The notes below the pieces were generated by a model. It was not told the origin of the DNA. It did no database searches and saw nothing but the letters and a program-made list of their open reading frames with translations. This document shows, piece after piece, positions 47,427 to 57,516 of a DNA stretch of 64,000 nucleotides (positions are counted from its first letter, which is position 1; the number at the start of each line of letters is the position of its first letter). A program made the translations under genes and the position numbers. The DNA is taken from positions 1 to 64,000 of the forward strand of contig NZ_FNCG01000006.1 of assembly GCF_900100945.1 (NCBI RefSeq), given 5' to 3'. The stretch is from Mucilaginibacter gossypii. GTDB lineage: Bacteria > Bacteroidota > Bacteroidia > Sphingobacteriales > Sphingobacteriaceae.

Positions 47427-48598
47427 AAATAATTTTAGCCATAAGCCTTTTTATTGTTTTTTACACTTTTGCCGGGTATGGGATTTTTCTGTACCTGATC
47501 ATCAGGATCAAAAGGGCTTTTAAAGGCCGGAAAGCTCTTCCTTCAGAAAACCTGGATGAACTTCCTACCTGTACTTTGGTGATAGCCGCTTACAACGAAG
47601 AATATTTTATTGAGCAAAAGATCAGCAACAGCCTCCTGCTTAATTATCCCGAAGGAAAACTAAAACTGCTTTTCGTAACCGACGGGTCATCGGATAAAAC
47701 ACCCGCTATTGTTGCCAGGTACCCGCAGATACAATTGCTGCACCAGCCACAGCGCGCCGGCAAAATAGCCGCGGTACATCGTGCCATGAACTATGTTGAT
47801 ACAGACGCGGTTGTATTTACCGATGCCAATACATTTTTAAATAAAGATGCATTGATCAAGATCTGCAGGCATTACAGCGATGCAACAGTTGGCGCCGTTG
47901 CGGGCGAAAAACGGGTACATATTGATGAGAACGCAGATGCCAGTGCGGCTGGTGAAGGGTTCTACTGGAAATATGAATCGGCCCTGAAAAAATGGGATTC
48001 GGAACTATATTCGGTTGTGGGTGCGGCAGGCGAACTGTTTAGTGTGCGCCGCTCACTATATCAGCCTGTTGAAGCGGATACTGTGCTTGACGATTTTATG
48101 ATCTCGATGCTGATAGCTGCTAAAGGCTACCGCATTGTTTATGAACCTGAAGCATACGCTACCGAAACGGCGTCGGAAAATGTGTCGGAAGAGTTAAAAC
48201 GAAAAGTGAGGATAGCTGCCGGCGGAATGCAATCTATTTTAAGGCTAAAAAAATTATTCAATCCTTTCCCCTACCCAATTTTATCGTTTCAGTATATCAG
48301 TCACCGGGTTTTAAGATGGACCATTACACCGTTCCTGCTTATATTATCGTTTATTTTAAACGTTGTGCTGGCTCTTAAACCTGGAGAAACAGCTATGCAA
48401 GGATTATTATTGGCGCAGATATTGTTTTATTTGCTGGCCTTGCTTGGGCTGATAATGGAAAAGCGGCAGCTCCGTATAAAAGTTCTTTTCATTCCCTATT
48501 ATTTTTGTGTTATGAACTATGCAGTGCTGGCGGGCATTATCCGCTATTTTAGTACCAAGCAAAGCGCGGTTTGGGAAAAAGTACAACGGAAGCAGTAA
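47423..48598 (+). CDS. membrane family 2 glycosyltransferase
   Basis: A 391-residue protein with a GT2 domain between a single N-terminal helix and two or more C-terminal helices. TLVIAAYNEEYFIEQKI is the first motif, VTDGSSDKT and VFTDANTF carry the acidic residues, and VAGEKRVH follows. The type resembles inner-membrane synthases of short beta-glycans. It is coupled to the previous GT by an ATGA overlap. Donor and acceptor are not known. Confidence 0.83.
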   Translation: MKIILAISLFIVFYTFAGYGIFLYLIIRIKRAFKGRKALPSENLDELPTCTLVIAAYNEEYFIEQKISNSLLLNYPEGKLKLLFVTDGSSDKTPAIVARYPQIQLLHQPQRAGKIAAVHRAMNYVDTDAVVFTDANTFLNKDALIKICRHYSDATVGAVAGEKRVHIDENADASAAGEGFYWKYESALKKWDSELYSVVGAAGELFSVRRSLYQPVEADTVLDDFMISMLIAAKGYRIVYEPEAYATETASENVSEELKRKVRIAAGGMQSILRLKKLFNPFPYPILSFQYISHRVLRWTITPFLLILSFILNVVLALKPGETAMQGLLLAQILFYLLALLGLIMEKRQLRIKVLFIPYYFCVMNYAVLAGIIRYFSTKQSAVWEKVQRKQ

Positions 48599-48737
48599 AA
48601 CATTGATTTTAGTTTTGATGACAACTATTTTTTGAATGTCAAACATTTTAGAACCTGTTTAACACGTTGATTTGTATATTGAGACGCGTCACATTGCATC
48701 TACTGTGTGCAATTTAAAATGGATTGGGCCACTCTAA

Positions 48738-48833
48738 AAAACGGCTTTCGTCATTCAAGTTCTTGCTGATAATTTCAGTGAAGAAGAAATACGGTTTATG
48801 AAAGCTACTGCTATAGAAAAACTCTTACTTTGA
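48738..48833 (+). pseudogene. possible enzyme C-terminal remnant
   Basis: A short frame between stops reads KTAFVIQVLADNFSEEEIRF and ends [10 protein letters not shown]. The FSEEEIR and C-terminal block look like the end of amidohydrolase-type enzymes, but the piece is too short to be sure. It overlaps the stop of the glycosyltransferase gene on the other strand. Confidence 0.2.
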
Positions 48834-49550
48834 TTTAAACAATCCATATTTAAGGATGCAGTAAATAGCCCTAACCCCATCCTTCCATCCTATCTTTTTG
48901 CCTTCCTCATAAGTACGGCCATAATAGGAAATGCCTACCTCATAGATCCTGATGCGGTGTACCCTCGAGATTTTTTGGGTAACCTCGGGCTCAAAGCCAA
49001 AACGCTTTTCAGTGAGCTTTATGGATTGGATAACTTTGGTATTGAACAGTTTATAACATGTTTCCATATCAGTAAGGTTAAGATTGGAAAACATGTTTGA
49101 AGCAAAAGTAAGCCATCTGTTGCCAATGGTATGCCAAAAAAACAGGATACGGTGAGGGTTGCTTCCCATAAACCTGGAACCATAAACCACATCAGCAAAA
49201 CCCGCTACTACGGGCTTTAACAGATCGTTGTATTCAGCCGGATCATATTCAAGGTCGGCATCCTGGATGATCAGGTAATCGCCTGTAGCTTTTGCTATAC
49301 CTGTATGTAAAGCTGCTCCCTTACCTTTGTTTACTTCGTGCTTAAAGTATTGAATGTTAACTTCGGGGTTGGCAAGTTTATATTTATAAATAGCTGCTTC
49401 TGTATCATCCTTTGAGCAATCATTTACAATGATCACTTCTTTTTCAATATAGTTGATAAGGTTTACCTCTTTAATTTTATCCAAAATTAAATGGATGGTT
49501 TTACCTTCGTTGTAAGCCGGAATAATAATTGATAATTTTTGTATCGTCAT
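48825..49550 (-). CDS. dolichyl-phosphate-mannose-synthase-like glycosyltransferase
   Basis: A 241-residue GT2 protein ([54 protein letters not shown]). This is the DPM1 type that charges polyprenyl phosphate with a hexose for later use outside the cytoplasm. No transmembrane segment is present, typical of the soluble form. It is transcribed toward the exopolysaccharide genes but is on the other strand. Possible roles are glycan decoration or protein glycosylation. Confidence 0.88.
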   Translation of the reverse strand: MTIQKLSIIIPAYNEGKTIHLILDKIKEVNLINYIEKEVIIVNDCSKDDTEAAIYKYKLANPEVNIQYFKHEVNKGKGAALHTGIAKATGDYLIIQDADLEYDPAEYNDLLKPVVAGFADVVYGSRFMGSNPHRILFFWHTIGNRWLTFASNMFSNLNLTDMETCYKLFNTKVIQSIKLTEKRFGFEPEVTQKISRVHRIRIYEVGISYYGRTYEEGKKIGWKDGVRAIYCILKYGLFKSK

Positions 49551-49632
49551 TTATTGTATTATTGCCTGGTAGATTTTTGCCACAATTATAGTTGTATAAA
49601 CCTGAACTGGCTTAATATTTTTATATTTAGTA

Positions 49633-52023
49633 ATGCAATTTGCGCTAAAACGAGCTAAAAGTTATTTAAAAAAGCCTAAAGTTATAGTATCACTTTTCTT
49701 TTTGTTTGTTTTAACCCTGATATTTTGGTTTTGTTTGCCCAATCCTTTATTTAATAGTCCCACCTCCTACGTAATTGACGATGATCGGGGCCAGTTACTC
49801 GGTGCATCCATAGCAAATGATGGCCAATGGCGCTTTCCTTATAATCCCACAGTACCTGAAAAATTCAAACAATGTATTATCACTTTTGAGGATAAACGCT
49901 TTGAGCACCACCCCGGCTTTGATATTGTTGCTTTTAGCCGGGCCATCAAGCAAAACCTGAGCTCGAAAAAGGTAAGCAGCGGCGGCAGTACCCTTACTAT
50001 GCAGGTGATCAGGCTGGCTACCAGGCATAAACGCAATATCTGGAATAAACTGAAAGAGATTTTCATGGCAATGCGCCTTGAAATATCCCATAGCAAAAGC
50101 GAAATTTTAGCGTTATATACCAGTAACGCCCCCTTCGGCACCAATGTCATTGGGTTGGATGCTGCCTCCTGGCGATATTTTGGCCGCAGCCCGGATAAAC
50201 TTTCCTGGGGCGAAATGGCGGCTATGGCTGTTTTGCCTAACTCGCCATCCCTGGTACACCCTGGCAGGAACAGGGCCATACTGCTCCGCAAACGGAATTC
50301 ATTATTGGATAAATTGCATAAGGCAGGTATCATTGATAGTACAACTACAGCCCTCGCCCGGCTCGAGCCTGTGCCCGACAGACCGGTGGCCCTTCCTCAA
50401 CTTGCTCCACACCTGCTGCAACGTTTTAAAACCGATCATCAGGCTAAGCCAGAGGGAGATACCCGCATTACAAGCAGCATCAAGTCGTCGCTTCAGCAAC
50501 AGGTAAACGATATCCTGGAGCAGCATCATAGTTTACTAAAGGCTAACGACATCAACAATATTGCCGCCATTGTACTTGATGTTGAAACAGGTGCAACACT
50601 TGCATATGCCGGTAACATATCCCACCGGGAGGACCCGCAAATGGAGAGCGATGTTGATGTGATAGATGCCCCGCGAAGCCCCGGAAGTACCCTGAAGCCG
50701 CTGTTATACGCGGCAATGTTGCACGACGGACTGATATTGCCCAATAGCCTGATGCCCGACGTACCTACCATGATCGCGGGTTACCATCCGGAAAACTTCG
50801 ATCTGGGTTATGATGGTGCTGTCCCCGCATCACGCGCCTTATCCCGTTCGCTGAATGTACCGGCGGTTAAAATGCTGCAGCAATACAAATATGAGCGTTT
50901 TTATGATTTTTTGCATAAAGCAGGCATCACCACTTTAACCAAACCTGCCGATCACTATGGACTGTCGTTAATATTGGGCGGGGGTGAAAACACACTTTGG
51001 GAATTAAGCGGCGCTTATGCCGATATGGCGCGCGTACTTAATCATTACAACAAAAACAATGGCAAGTATGATCCTGCTGATTTTCATAATCCTGTTTATG
51101 AAAAGAAGGCTACAGCCAAACCTGAACTTGAAAAGTCTGGGTTATTGGATGCGGCTTCTGTTTATTACACTTTCCAAGCCATGGAGGAAGTGATGCGGCC
51201 GGGCGAGGAAATGCTATGGCAGCAATTTAGCTCGAGCCAGCGGGTGGCCTGGAAAACCGGTACAAGCTTTGGCTTTCGCGATGGATGGGCAATTGGGGTT
51301 ACTCCTAAATATGTTGTTGGCGTTTGGGTTGGCAATACCGATGGCGAGGGCCGGCCGGGCTTAACGGGCATTAACACAGCTGCACCTGCCCTGTTTGAAA
51401 TCTTCAGGCTATTGCCCGTATCGCGCGATTGGTTTGAAATGCCAATGGGCGAAATGGTGAAAATAAATGTGTGCAAACAAAGCGGCTACCGGGCCGGGCA
51501 ATACTGCCAGGATGCAGATGAGCAATATGTACCCAAAAGCGGCCTGAAAGCCCCTGTTTGTCCTTACCATCAATTGGTGCATTTATCTGCCGATGCCAAA
51601 TGGCAGGTAAACGGTAATTGTGAGCCGCCGGATAACATCCTCAATAAAAGCTGGTTTGTGTTGCCGCCATCTATGGAATATTATTACAAAGCCAGAAACT
51701 ATCAATATCATGTACTCCCTCCCTTTCGCCCGGATTGTATCCAGGCCGACAATGGAAATACAATGGAAGTCATCTACCCTAAAAACGGTGCTAAAATATA
51801 CGTGCCCCTTGAAGCAGACGGCACCCGTGGCCGCATGATTTGCAACGCAGCACACCGCCAGCCAGGTATGAAGATTTTTTGGCACCTGGATGATCAGTAC
51901 GTTGGCGAGACCAAAGATTTTCACCAGGTGGCTTTAAACCCACCTCCGGGCAGACATATTCTTACGTTGGTTGATGGCAACGGCAATACTATCAGCATAG
52001 CGTTTGAAGTATTGAAGAAATAA
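49633..52023 (+). CDS. pbpC: penicillin-binding protein 1C
   Basis: A 796-residue bifunctional enzyme. One membrane helix (about 18-34) is followed by a GT51 domain (EDKRFEHHPG with Glu86, then GGSTLTMQV at 117-125). The transpeptidase has SPGSTLKP with Ser352, SLN at 406-408 and KTGTS at 541-545. A C-terminal PBP1C-specific domain fills the rest, with paired Cys residues. It builds peptidoglycan glycan chains and cross-links in the periplasm. No alpha-2-macroglobulin partner gene, which usually accompanies PBP1C, is seen next to it. Confidence 0.92.
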   Translation: MQFALKRAKSYLKKPKVIVSLFFLFVLTLIFWFCLPNPLFNSPTSYVIDDDRGQLLGASIANDGQWRFPYNPTVPEKFKQCIITFEDKRFEHHPGFDIVAFSRAIKQNLSSKKVSSGGSTLTMQVIRLATRHKRNIWNKLKEIFMAMRLEISHSKSEILALYTSNAPFGTNVIGLDAASWRYFGRSPDKLSWGEMAAMAVLPNSPSLVHPGRNRAILLRKRNSLLDKLHKAGIIDSTTTALARLEPVPDRPVALPQLAPHLLQRFKTDHQAKPEGDTRITSSIKSSLQQQVNDILEQHHSLLKANDINNIAAIVLDVETGATLAYAGNISHREDPQMESDVDVIDAPRSPGSTLKPLLYAAMLHDGLILPNSLMPDVPTMIAGYHPENFDLGYDGAVPASRALSRSLNVPAVKMLQQYKYERFYDFLHKAGITTLTKPADHYGLSLILGGGENTLWELSGAYADMARVLNHYNKNNGKYDPADFHNPVYEKKATAKPELEKSGLLDAASVYYTFQAMEEVMRPGEEMLWQQFSSSQRVAWKTGTSFGFRDGWAIGVTPKYVVGVWVGNTDGEGRPGLTGINTAAPALFEIFRLLPVSRDWFEMPMGEMVKINVCKQSGYRAGQYCQDADEQYVPKSGLKAPVCPYHQLVHLSADAKWQVNGNCEPPDNILNKSWFVLPPSMEYYYKARNYQYHVLPPFRPDCIQADNGNTMEVIYPKNGAKIYVPLEADGTRGRMICNAAHRQPGMKIFWHLDDQYVGETKDFHQVALNPPPGRHILTLVDGNGNTISIAFEVLKK

Positions 52024-52122
52024 AAAACACAACTTATCGATTTTAATTTTTCTGTAAACTAAATGTCCGCAGCAACCATCTACTAACTTTATCATTATAT
52101 TGGCTCAATAATTTTTAACCGG

Positions 52123-52830
52123 ATGCTTGAACAGTACGATCTGCATAATTTATTGGTAATTGATATCGAAACGGTGCCGCAGTACAGCACCCACGAACAA
52201 CTGCCCGAAAATCTGCAGGTTTTATGGGAACTAAAAACCCGGCATCAACGCAAAGATGAACCTGCTGACATTCATTATGAGCGCGCCGGCATCTGGGCCG
52301 AGTTTGGTAAAATAGTTTGCATTTCGGCCGGGATCTTTATTGCCGGGAAAAACATTGGCTTGAGGGTAAAATCTTTTGCATCACATGATGAAAAAGAATT
52401 GCTTACCAAATTCTGCAACCTGTTGGTCAGTCAACCGCCCAACCTTATTTTATGTGCTCATAATGGCAAGGAATTTGACTTCCCGTACCTCTGCCGCCGT
52501 TTACTGGTAAACGGCATATCAATTCCGCCGCAGCTGCAAATAGCGGGTAAAAAGCCCTGGGAGATTGTCCATTTAGATACCATGGAATTATGGAAGTTTG
52601 GCGATCACAAACATTACACTTCCTTAAACCTGCTTACCACAATTTTTAATATCCCAACCTCAAAAGACGATATAGATGGCAGCGATGTAGGCCGCGTATA
52701 CTGGAATGAAAACCAGTTGGAGCGCATTTGCGCTTATTGCCAAAAAGATGTGATAGCTACAGCACAACTATTAAGACGTTACCGCGGCGAAGAACTGATA
52801 GCAGACGAATTTATAACCATTGTAGGCTAA
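52123..52830 (+). CDS. predicted 3'-5' exonuclease, PolB-like
   Basis: A 235-residue RNase-H-fold protein. Exo I is LLVIDIETVPQ (Asp14, Glu16), exo II lies around LILCAHNGKEFDFPYLCRRL with Asp, and exo III YCQKDVIATAQL with Asp near the end. The family is related to the proofreading domain of polymerase B but is stand-alone. It would degrade single-stranded DNA in repair, a cautious inference. It is two bases before the ABC ATPase gene but unrelated in function. Confidence 0.82.
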   Translation: MLEQYDLHNLLVIDIETVPQYSTHEQLPENLQVLWELKTRHQRKDEPADIHYERAGIWAEFGKIVCISAGIFIAGKNIGLRVKSFASHDEKELLTKFCNLLVSQPPNLILCAHNGKEFDFPYLCRRLLVNGISIPPQLQIAGKKPWEIVHLDTMELWKFGDHKHYTSLNLLTTIFNIPTSKDDIDGSDVGRVYWNENQLERICAYCQKDVIATAQLLRRYRGEELIADEFITIVG

Positions 52831-52832
52831 TA

Positions 52833-54530
52833 ATGCTTAAAGTCAGTGATCTGTCGGTTAGTTTTAAGAATGGTAAAAACCAGTTCACAGCGGTAAAGGG
52901 AATTTCTTTTACACTTAACAAAGGTGAAACCATTGGCATTGTCGGCGAATCCGGCTCGGGCAAATCTGTTACCTCCCTTGCCCTGATGCGTTTGCTTAAT
53001 GAAGATCAGGCCCTAATAGATGGCTCTGTGCTTTTAAATGGTGTATGCCTGTGTAAATTATCGGAAGATGAAATGCGGCGTGTGCGCGGCAACCAGGTAG
53101 CCATGATTTTCCAGGAGCCAATGACCTCGCTTAACCCGGTACTTACTTGTGGCTTTCAGCTTACGGAAGCTATCAGGTTGCATTTGGGATCAAGTAAAGC
53201 GGAGGCTAAACAAAAAACCATTGAGCTGTTTAAAGAAGTACAATTACCGCGGCCCGAAGCCATATTCAACAGCTATCCTCACCAGATTTCGGGCGGACAA
53301 AAACAACGGGTAATGATAGCGATGGCTTTGGCCTGCAACCCGGAGATTTTGATTGCCGATGAGCCCACCACTGCACTTGACGTTACCGTGCAAAAAACAA
53401 TCATTGAGCTGCTGCACAAGCTTAAAGCTGAAAGGCATATGAGCCTGATCTTTATATCGCATGATTTGGGTGTGATCAAAGAGATTGCCGACCGGGTTTT
53501 GGTGATGTACAAAGGCGAAATTATAGAGGAAGCCGCGGTAAAAGATCTATTCGCAAATCCCCGGCACCCTTATACTAAAGGATTGCTGGCCTGCCGTCCT
53601 TCCCCGCAGCAGCATTTGAAAAAACTCCCTGTTGTGGCCGATTTTCTGGATGGGGCCAGGCCCGCAGTAACTATAGAAAGCATCAGGGAATTATATCATT
53701 ACCCGGACACCGAAATCGCCGAAAGAAAGCGTAAACTATATGAACAGCAGCCTTTGTTAAGGGCAGATAAATTAAATACCTGGTTCCCTACAGATACGGG
53801 GCTTTTCAAACGAAAAGATCATGTTGTAAAAGCAGTGAACAATGTAAGCTTTGATGTATACCCAGGCGAAACCTTAGGCCTCGTCGGCGAATCAGGCTGT
53901 GGAAAAACCACTTTGGGGCGAAGTATTTTAAGGTTGATAGAACCTACTTCGGGGAAGGTCTCTTTTGATGGTACTGATCTTCGTGAACTTAAAAAAAATG
54001 AGTTGAGGCAGATCAGAAAAGATATCCAGATCATTTTTCAGGATCCATACTCATCATTAAATCCTAAGCTTACCGTTGGCCAATCACTTATGGAGCCATT
54101 GCAGGTACATCAGTTTTACAGCAATGATACAACCCGCAAACGAAAAGTGCTGGAACTACTTGAACGGGTTAACCTGCTGCCCGCGCACTTTGACCGTTAT
54201 CCGCATGAGTTTTCGGGTGGACAACGGCAGCGGATTGTTATTGCCCGGGCTTTGGCGCTCCAGCCTAGATTTATCATTTGCGATGAATCAGTTTCCGCGC
54301 TTGATGTATCGGTTCAGGCCCAAGTATTAAACCTCATTCGCGAACTTCAGGACGAACTTAAATTGACCTATATCTTTATTTCGCATGATTTGGCCGTGAT
54401 TAAACATATCTCCGACCGGATGATGGTGATGAACAAAGGCGAGATAGTGGAAACCGGCTATCCCGACGATATTTATTATCGCCCAAAAGAAGAATACACC
54501 AAAAGGCTGATTGCTTCAATACCGGGTTGA
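52833..54530 (+). CDS. fused peptide/nickel-type ABC transporter ATPase (two ATP-binding domains)
   Basis: A 565-residue protein from the ATG at 52833, two bases after the preceding stop; an upstream start inside the preceding gene is rejected. Domain 1 has GESGSGKS, signature ISGGQKQR and [10 protein letters not shown]. Domain 2 has [16 protein letters not shown] and CDESVSALD. Both keep the C-terminal oligopeptide-binding-type segment ([10 protein letters not shown], then [10 protein letters not shown]). It corresponds to DppD and DppF or OppD and OppF joined. It powers uptake of peptides or similar. Permease and binding-protein genes are not adjacent. Confidence 0.9.
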   Translation: MLKVSDLSVSFKNGKNQFTAVKGISFTLNKGETIGIVGESGSGKSVTSLALMRLLNEDQALIDGSVLLNGVCLCKLSEDEMRRVRGNQVAMIFQEPMTSLNPVLTCGFQLTEAIRLHLGSSKAEAKQKTIELFKEVQLPRPEAIFNSYPHQISGGQKQRVMIAMALACNPEILIADEPTTALDVTVQKTIIELLHKLKAERHMSLIFISHDLGVIKEIADRVLVMYKGEIIEEAAVKDLFANPRHPYTKGLLACRPSPQQHLKKLPVVADFLDGARPAVTIESIRELYHYPDTEIAERKRKLYEQQPLLRADKLNTWFPTDTGLFKRKDHVVKAVNNVSFDVYPGETLGLVGESGCGKTTLGRSILRLIEPTSGKVSFDGTDLRELKKNELRQIRKDIQIIFQDPYSSLNPKLTVGQSLMEPLQVHQFYSNDTTRKRKVLELLERVNLLPAHFDRYPHEFSGGQRQRIVIARALALQPRFIICDESVSALDVSVQAQVLNLIRELQDELKLTYIFISHDLAVIKHISDRMMVMNKGEIVETGYPDDIYYRPKEEYTKRLIASIPG

Positions 54531-54561
54531 TCAGGCTGCATAAATATCCAATCTAAATGTT

Positions 54562-54569
54562 TAAATTTG
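54562..54569 (+). promoter_or_regulatory. -7 box of the toxin-antitoxin pair
   Basis: TAAATTTG is a full match to TAnnTTTG, 34 bases before the antitoxin ATG. No TTG -33 element was found at the right distance. Confidence 0.45.
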
Positions 54570-54603
54570 TTAAAAGCACTTTTTTTATTTAACCATTAAA
54601 AAA

Positions 54604-54843
54604 ATGATACGCACGAAAGTGACACCGGAACAACAGGATATTTCTATTCATATTCCACAGGACTATGTAGGGAAACAGATAGAAGTGCTTTTGTATGCTG
54701 TGGATGAGTTACAGGAAGAAAAACAGATAGAAGGCAAAAAGCCATCTGATTTTAGAGGCAAGCTAAAATTATCCGATGAACAATACATCGATTTCCAAAA
54801 TCACGTAAAAAACATCAGAGACGAGTGGAAGAGGGATATTTAA
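54604..54843 (+). CDS. antitoxin-like partner of the PIN-domain protein
   Basis: A 79-residue protein. The first half (starts MIRTKVTPEQQDISI, includes VGKQIEVLLYAVDEL) is a beta-rich segment of the kind that dimerises and binds DNA in many antitoxins; the second half is charged and helical (LSDEQYIDFQNHVKNIRDEWKRD), suited to binding the toxin active site. Its 3' end overlaps the PIN gene by 19 bases. The name VapB is not used because no AbrB or MazE fold is clearly visible. Gene order and overlap make the antitoxin role likely. Confidence 0.65.
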   Translation: MIRTKVTPEQQDISIHIPQDYVGKQIEVLLYAVDELQEEKQIEGKKPSDFRGKLKLSDEQYIDFQNHVKNIRDEWKRDI

Positions 54844-55205
54844 TTGACACAAACGCAATTATCGATTATCTCGAAAGCAAATTACCAGAAAAATCAAACC
54901 AGCTTTTAGATAATACAAATTTTCAGCTTTCCGTAATTTCGCGCATTGAACTTTTAGCCTGGCCCAAAGCTACTGATAGCCAATTAAAACTTTTAACCGA
55001 TTTTATAAATATATCACACATATTTGATTTCAATGAGCCAGTGATTCTAAAATCAATTGAAATCAGAAAAAATTATCGTGTAAAACTCCCCGATGCAATA
55101 ATTGCAGCGACAGCGATAGTCAACAAGCTGACTTTAATAACAAGGAACATCAGCGATTTTTCAAAAATTTCGGATTTAAAATTACTTGATCCATATCGCT
55201 CGTAG
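54825..55205 (+). CDS. PIN-domain toxin, VapC-like ribonuclease
   Basis: A 126-residue PIN domain starting at a GTG inside the antitoxin gene. YLIDTNAIIDYLES gives the first Asp, SRIELLAW the conserved Glu, LPDAIIAATA the third acidic residue and ITRNISDFSK the fourth. This is the VapC type, which cuts tRNA or rRNA. A complete four-acid set suggests an active enzyme. The GTG start is supported by the DTN motif at its usual distance, residue 8. Confidence 0.85.
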   Translation: MEEGYLIDTNAIIDYLESKLPEKSNQLLDNTNFQLSVISRIELLAWPKATDSQLKLLTDFINISHIFDFNEPVILKSIEIRKNYRVKLPDAIIAATAIVNKLTLITRNISDFSKISDLKLLDPYRS

Positions 55206-55264
55206 GCACTCTTGATGTCTATTTAAGCATTTGAATACCATCATTCCCACACCCCAAAATTCTG

Positions 55265-55272
55265 TATCTTTG
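55265..55272 (+). promoter_or_regulatory. -7 box before rnr
   Basis: TATCTTTG matches the -7 consensus fully, 16 bases before the rnr ATG. The leader would be short. A TTG lies 31 bases upstream of it, too far for a normal -33 element. Confidence 0.5.
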
Positions 55273-55288
55273 ATGCAAATACTATTCT

Positions 55289-57427
55289 ATGTCTAAACGC
55301 AAGAAAAACAACTCTTCTATACACCAGGTACTTACCCAAATGGTACTTGATATATTTGAACAAAACGGCAATACGCCACTCAACTATAAACAGGTTTCTG
55401 CTAAATTAAACGTCCGTGACCCCGAATCGCGCGAGATCATCTACGACATCTTAAAAGACGAGGTTAAAAAATCGGTATTAAAAGAAATCGCTCCGGGCAA
55501 ATTCCAGCTGCTTGAACTTAAAACCTTTATTGAAGGCGTAGTTGACCTCACCAACGATGGTTCGGCCTTTATCGTTACCGATGACGAGTTTGAAAGCGAT
55601 ATTTTCATCGCTCCGCGTAAGCTTCGCACCGCTCTTAACGGCGACCGTGTGAAAGTTTATGTATACGCCAAAAGTAAAGGCAAGCACAAAGAAGGCGAGG
55701 TTATCGAAATTCTGCAGCGTGCCAAAATGGAGTTTACGGGCATTGTTAAACTCTCAGAACGATACGCGTTTTTTATTCCTGATGATCGTAAGATGATGCA
55801 CGATATTTTCATCCCCATTAGCGAGCTTAACGGGGCTAAAAATGGCATCAAAGCTGTAGCCGAAATCACCGACTGGCCAACAGAAGCTAAAAACCCTATC
55901 GGAAGGATCAAACATATCTTAGGAGCCCAAGGTGAAAACGATACGGAGATGAACGCCATCCTGGCCGAATATGGTTTTCCGCTATCATTTCCTGCCGAGG
56001 TTGAGCATGATGCTGAAGAAATTCCGGACGTGATCACGCCCGAAGAAATTGCCAAACGCCGTGATTTCCGAAACATCACAACCTTCACCATCGACCCATT
56101 TGACGCCAAAGACTTTGACGATGCCCTGTCCTATCGCGTGCTGGATAATGGCAACTACGAAGTTGGTGTTCACATTGCGGATGTATCGCATTACATTACC
56201 CCTGATTCAGCTTTGGATAAAGAGGCTTTAGACAGGGCTACCTCTGTTTACCTTGTGGACAGGGTTATCCCGATGCTGCCCGAAAGATTATCAAACGGTC
56301 TTTGCTCGCTCAGGCCAAAAGAAGAAAAGCTTTGTTTTTCTGCAGTGTTCGAAATGGATGAAAATGCCAATATCATTACCGAATGGTACGGTAAAACCAT
56401 CATCTACTCCGACAGACGCTTTACCTATGAAGAAGTACAGGAAGTAATAGAGACGGGAAAAGGTGATTTTAAGGAAGAAATATTCAAGCTCAACGCACTG
56501 GCTTATAAGCTTCGCGACCGTAAATTTAAAAACGGCGCTATCAGTTTCGAAACTACCGAAGTTAAGTTTAAACTGGATGAAAACGGCAAACCAACAGGCG
56601 TTTATGTAAAAGAGCGCAAAGACGCCCATAAACTAATCGAAGATTTTATGTTGCTGGCTAATCGCAAAGTGGCCGAGCGGGTGAGCAAAATGGGCAAAGG
56701 CAAACACAAATACACTTTTGTTTATCGTGTGCATGATTCGCCCAAGCCCGATGCGCTGGCCAATTTTGCCCAGTTTGCAGCCAGGTTTGGTTATAAAATC
56801 AATACAAAATCTGACAAGGAAACAGCAAAATCCCTCAATTACCTGATGGAAGACGTAGAGGGAAAAAAAGAACAGAACGTGCTAACCCATCTGGCTATCC
56901 GCTCCATGGCCAAAGCTATTTACACTACCAAAAGCAGTGCTCACTACGGTTTGGCTTTTGATCATTATACGCACTTCACCTCGCCAATTCGCCGTTATCC
57001 TGATGTCATGGTACACCGGTTGCTGTTTCATTATTTAAATGGCGGACAATCGGCCAATGCCGAGTTTTATGAAAAGCTCTGTTCGCACAGTTCTTTAATG
57101 GAGAAAAAAGCAGCCGATGCAGAGCGTTCTTCAGTAAAATACAAACAAGCTGAGTATCTTCGCGACCAGGTTGGTAATACCTTTATGGGCATCATATCGG
57201 GGGTTACCGAATGGGGTATGTATGTAGAAATCATTGAAAACAAATGCGAGGGTATGATCCGCCTGCGCGATATCTCGGACGATTTTTATACTTTGGACGA
57301 GAAAAATTACGCCATCATCGGTCAGCGTAAAAAGAAAATTTACCAACTGGGCGATGAAGTAAAGATTAAGGTAAAACAGGTTGATCTGACCAAAAAACAG
57401 ATAGACTTTATATTGGTACAAGAATAA
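55289..57427 (+). CDS. rnr: ribonuclease R
   Basis: A 712-residue 3'-5' exoribonuclease. An N-terminal helix-turn-helix-like region (NTPLNYKQVSAKLNV) is followed by two cold-shock domains (about 75-210), the RNB domain with TIDPFDAKDFDDA, including acidic Asp269, Asp275, Asp277 and Asp278, and a C-terminal S1 domain (VTEWGMYVEIIENKCEGMIRL). It degrades structured RNA. Length is normal for Bacteroidota. It stands alone with a -7 box immediately upstream. Confidence 0.95.
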   Translation: MSKRKKNNSSIHQVLTQMVLDIFEQNGNTPLNYKQVSAKLNVRDPESREIIYDILKDEVKKSVLKEIAPGKFQLLELKTFIEGVVDLTNDGSAFIVTDDEFESDIFIAPRKLRTALNGDRVKVYVYAKSKGKHKEGEVIEILQRAKMEFTGIVKLSERYAFFIPDDRKMMHDIFIPISELNGAKNGIKAVAEITDWPTEAKNPIGRIKHILGAQGENDTEMNAILAEYGFPLSFPAEVEHDAEEIPDVITPEEIAKRRDFRNITTFTIDPFDAKDFDDALSYRVLDNGNYEVGVHIADVSHYITPDSALDKEALDRATSVYLVDRVIPMLPERLSNGLCSLRPKEEKLCFSAVFEMDENANIITEWYGKTIIYSDRRFTYEEVQEVIETGKGDFKEEIFKLNALAYKLRDRKFKNGAISFETTEVKFKLDENGKPTGVYVKERKDAHKLIEDFMLLANRKVAERVSKMGKGKHKYTFVYRVHDSPKPDALANFAQFAARFGYKINTKSDKETAKSLNYLMEDVEGKKEQNVLTHLAIRSMAKAIYTTKSSAHYGLAFDHYTHFTSPIRRYPDVMVHRLLFHYLNGGQSANAEFYEKLCSHSSLMEKKAADAERSSVKYKQAEYLRDQVGNTFMGIISGVTEWGMYVEIIENKCEGMIRLRDISDDFYTLDEKNYAIIGQRKKKIYQLGDEVKIKVKQVDLTKKQIDFILVQE

Positions 57428-57443
57428 TGAACCGTGATTCGCC

Positions 57444-57491
57444 TGATTTTAGGATTTCCTGATATTTATAATCAAGTCGATCCTAAAATCA
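57444..57491. repeat. REP-like palindrome between rnr and the polyprenyl synthetase
   Basis: The arms TGATTTTAGGAT and ATCCTAAAATCA are perfect 12-base inverted repeats around 24 bases, and an outer CCTGATTTT/AAAATCAGG pair overlaps the arms. The pattern resembles repeat families scattered through Sphingobacteriaceae genomes. It could also end the rnr transcript, though no T-run is adjacent. Confidence 0.6.
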
Positions 57492-57516
57492 AGAAAATCA
57501 GGGTTCCCGTAAACAA

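Noticed and set aside
52728..52832. Longer N-terminus of the fused ABC ATPase
   Set aside because: It lies inside the exonuclease gene; the ATG at 52833 starts the conserved domain.
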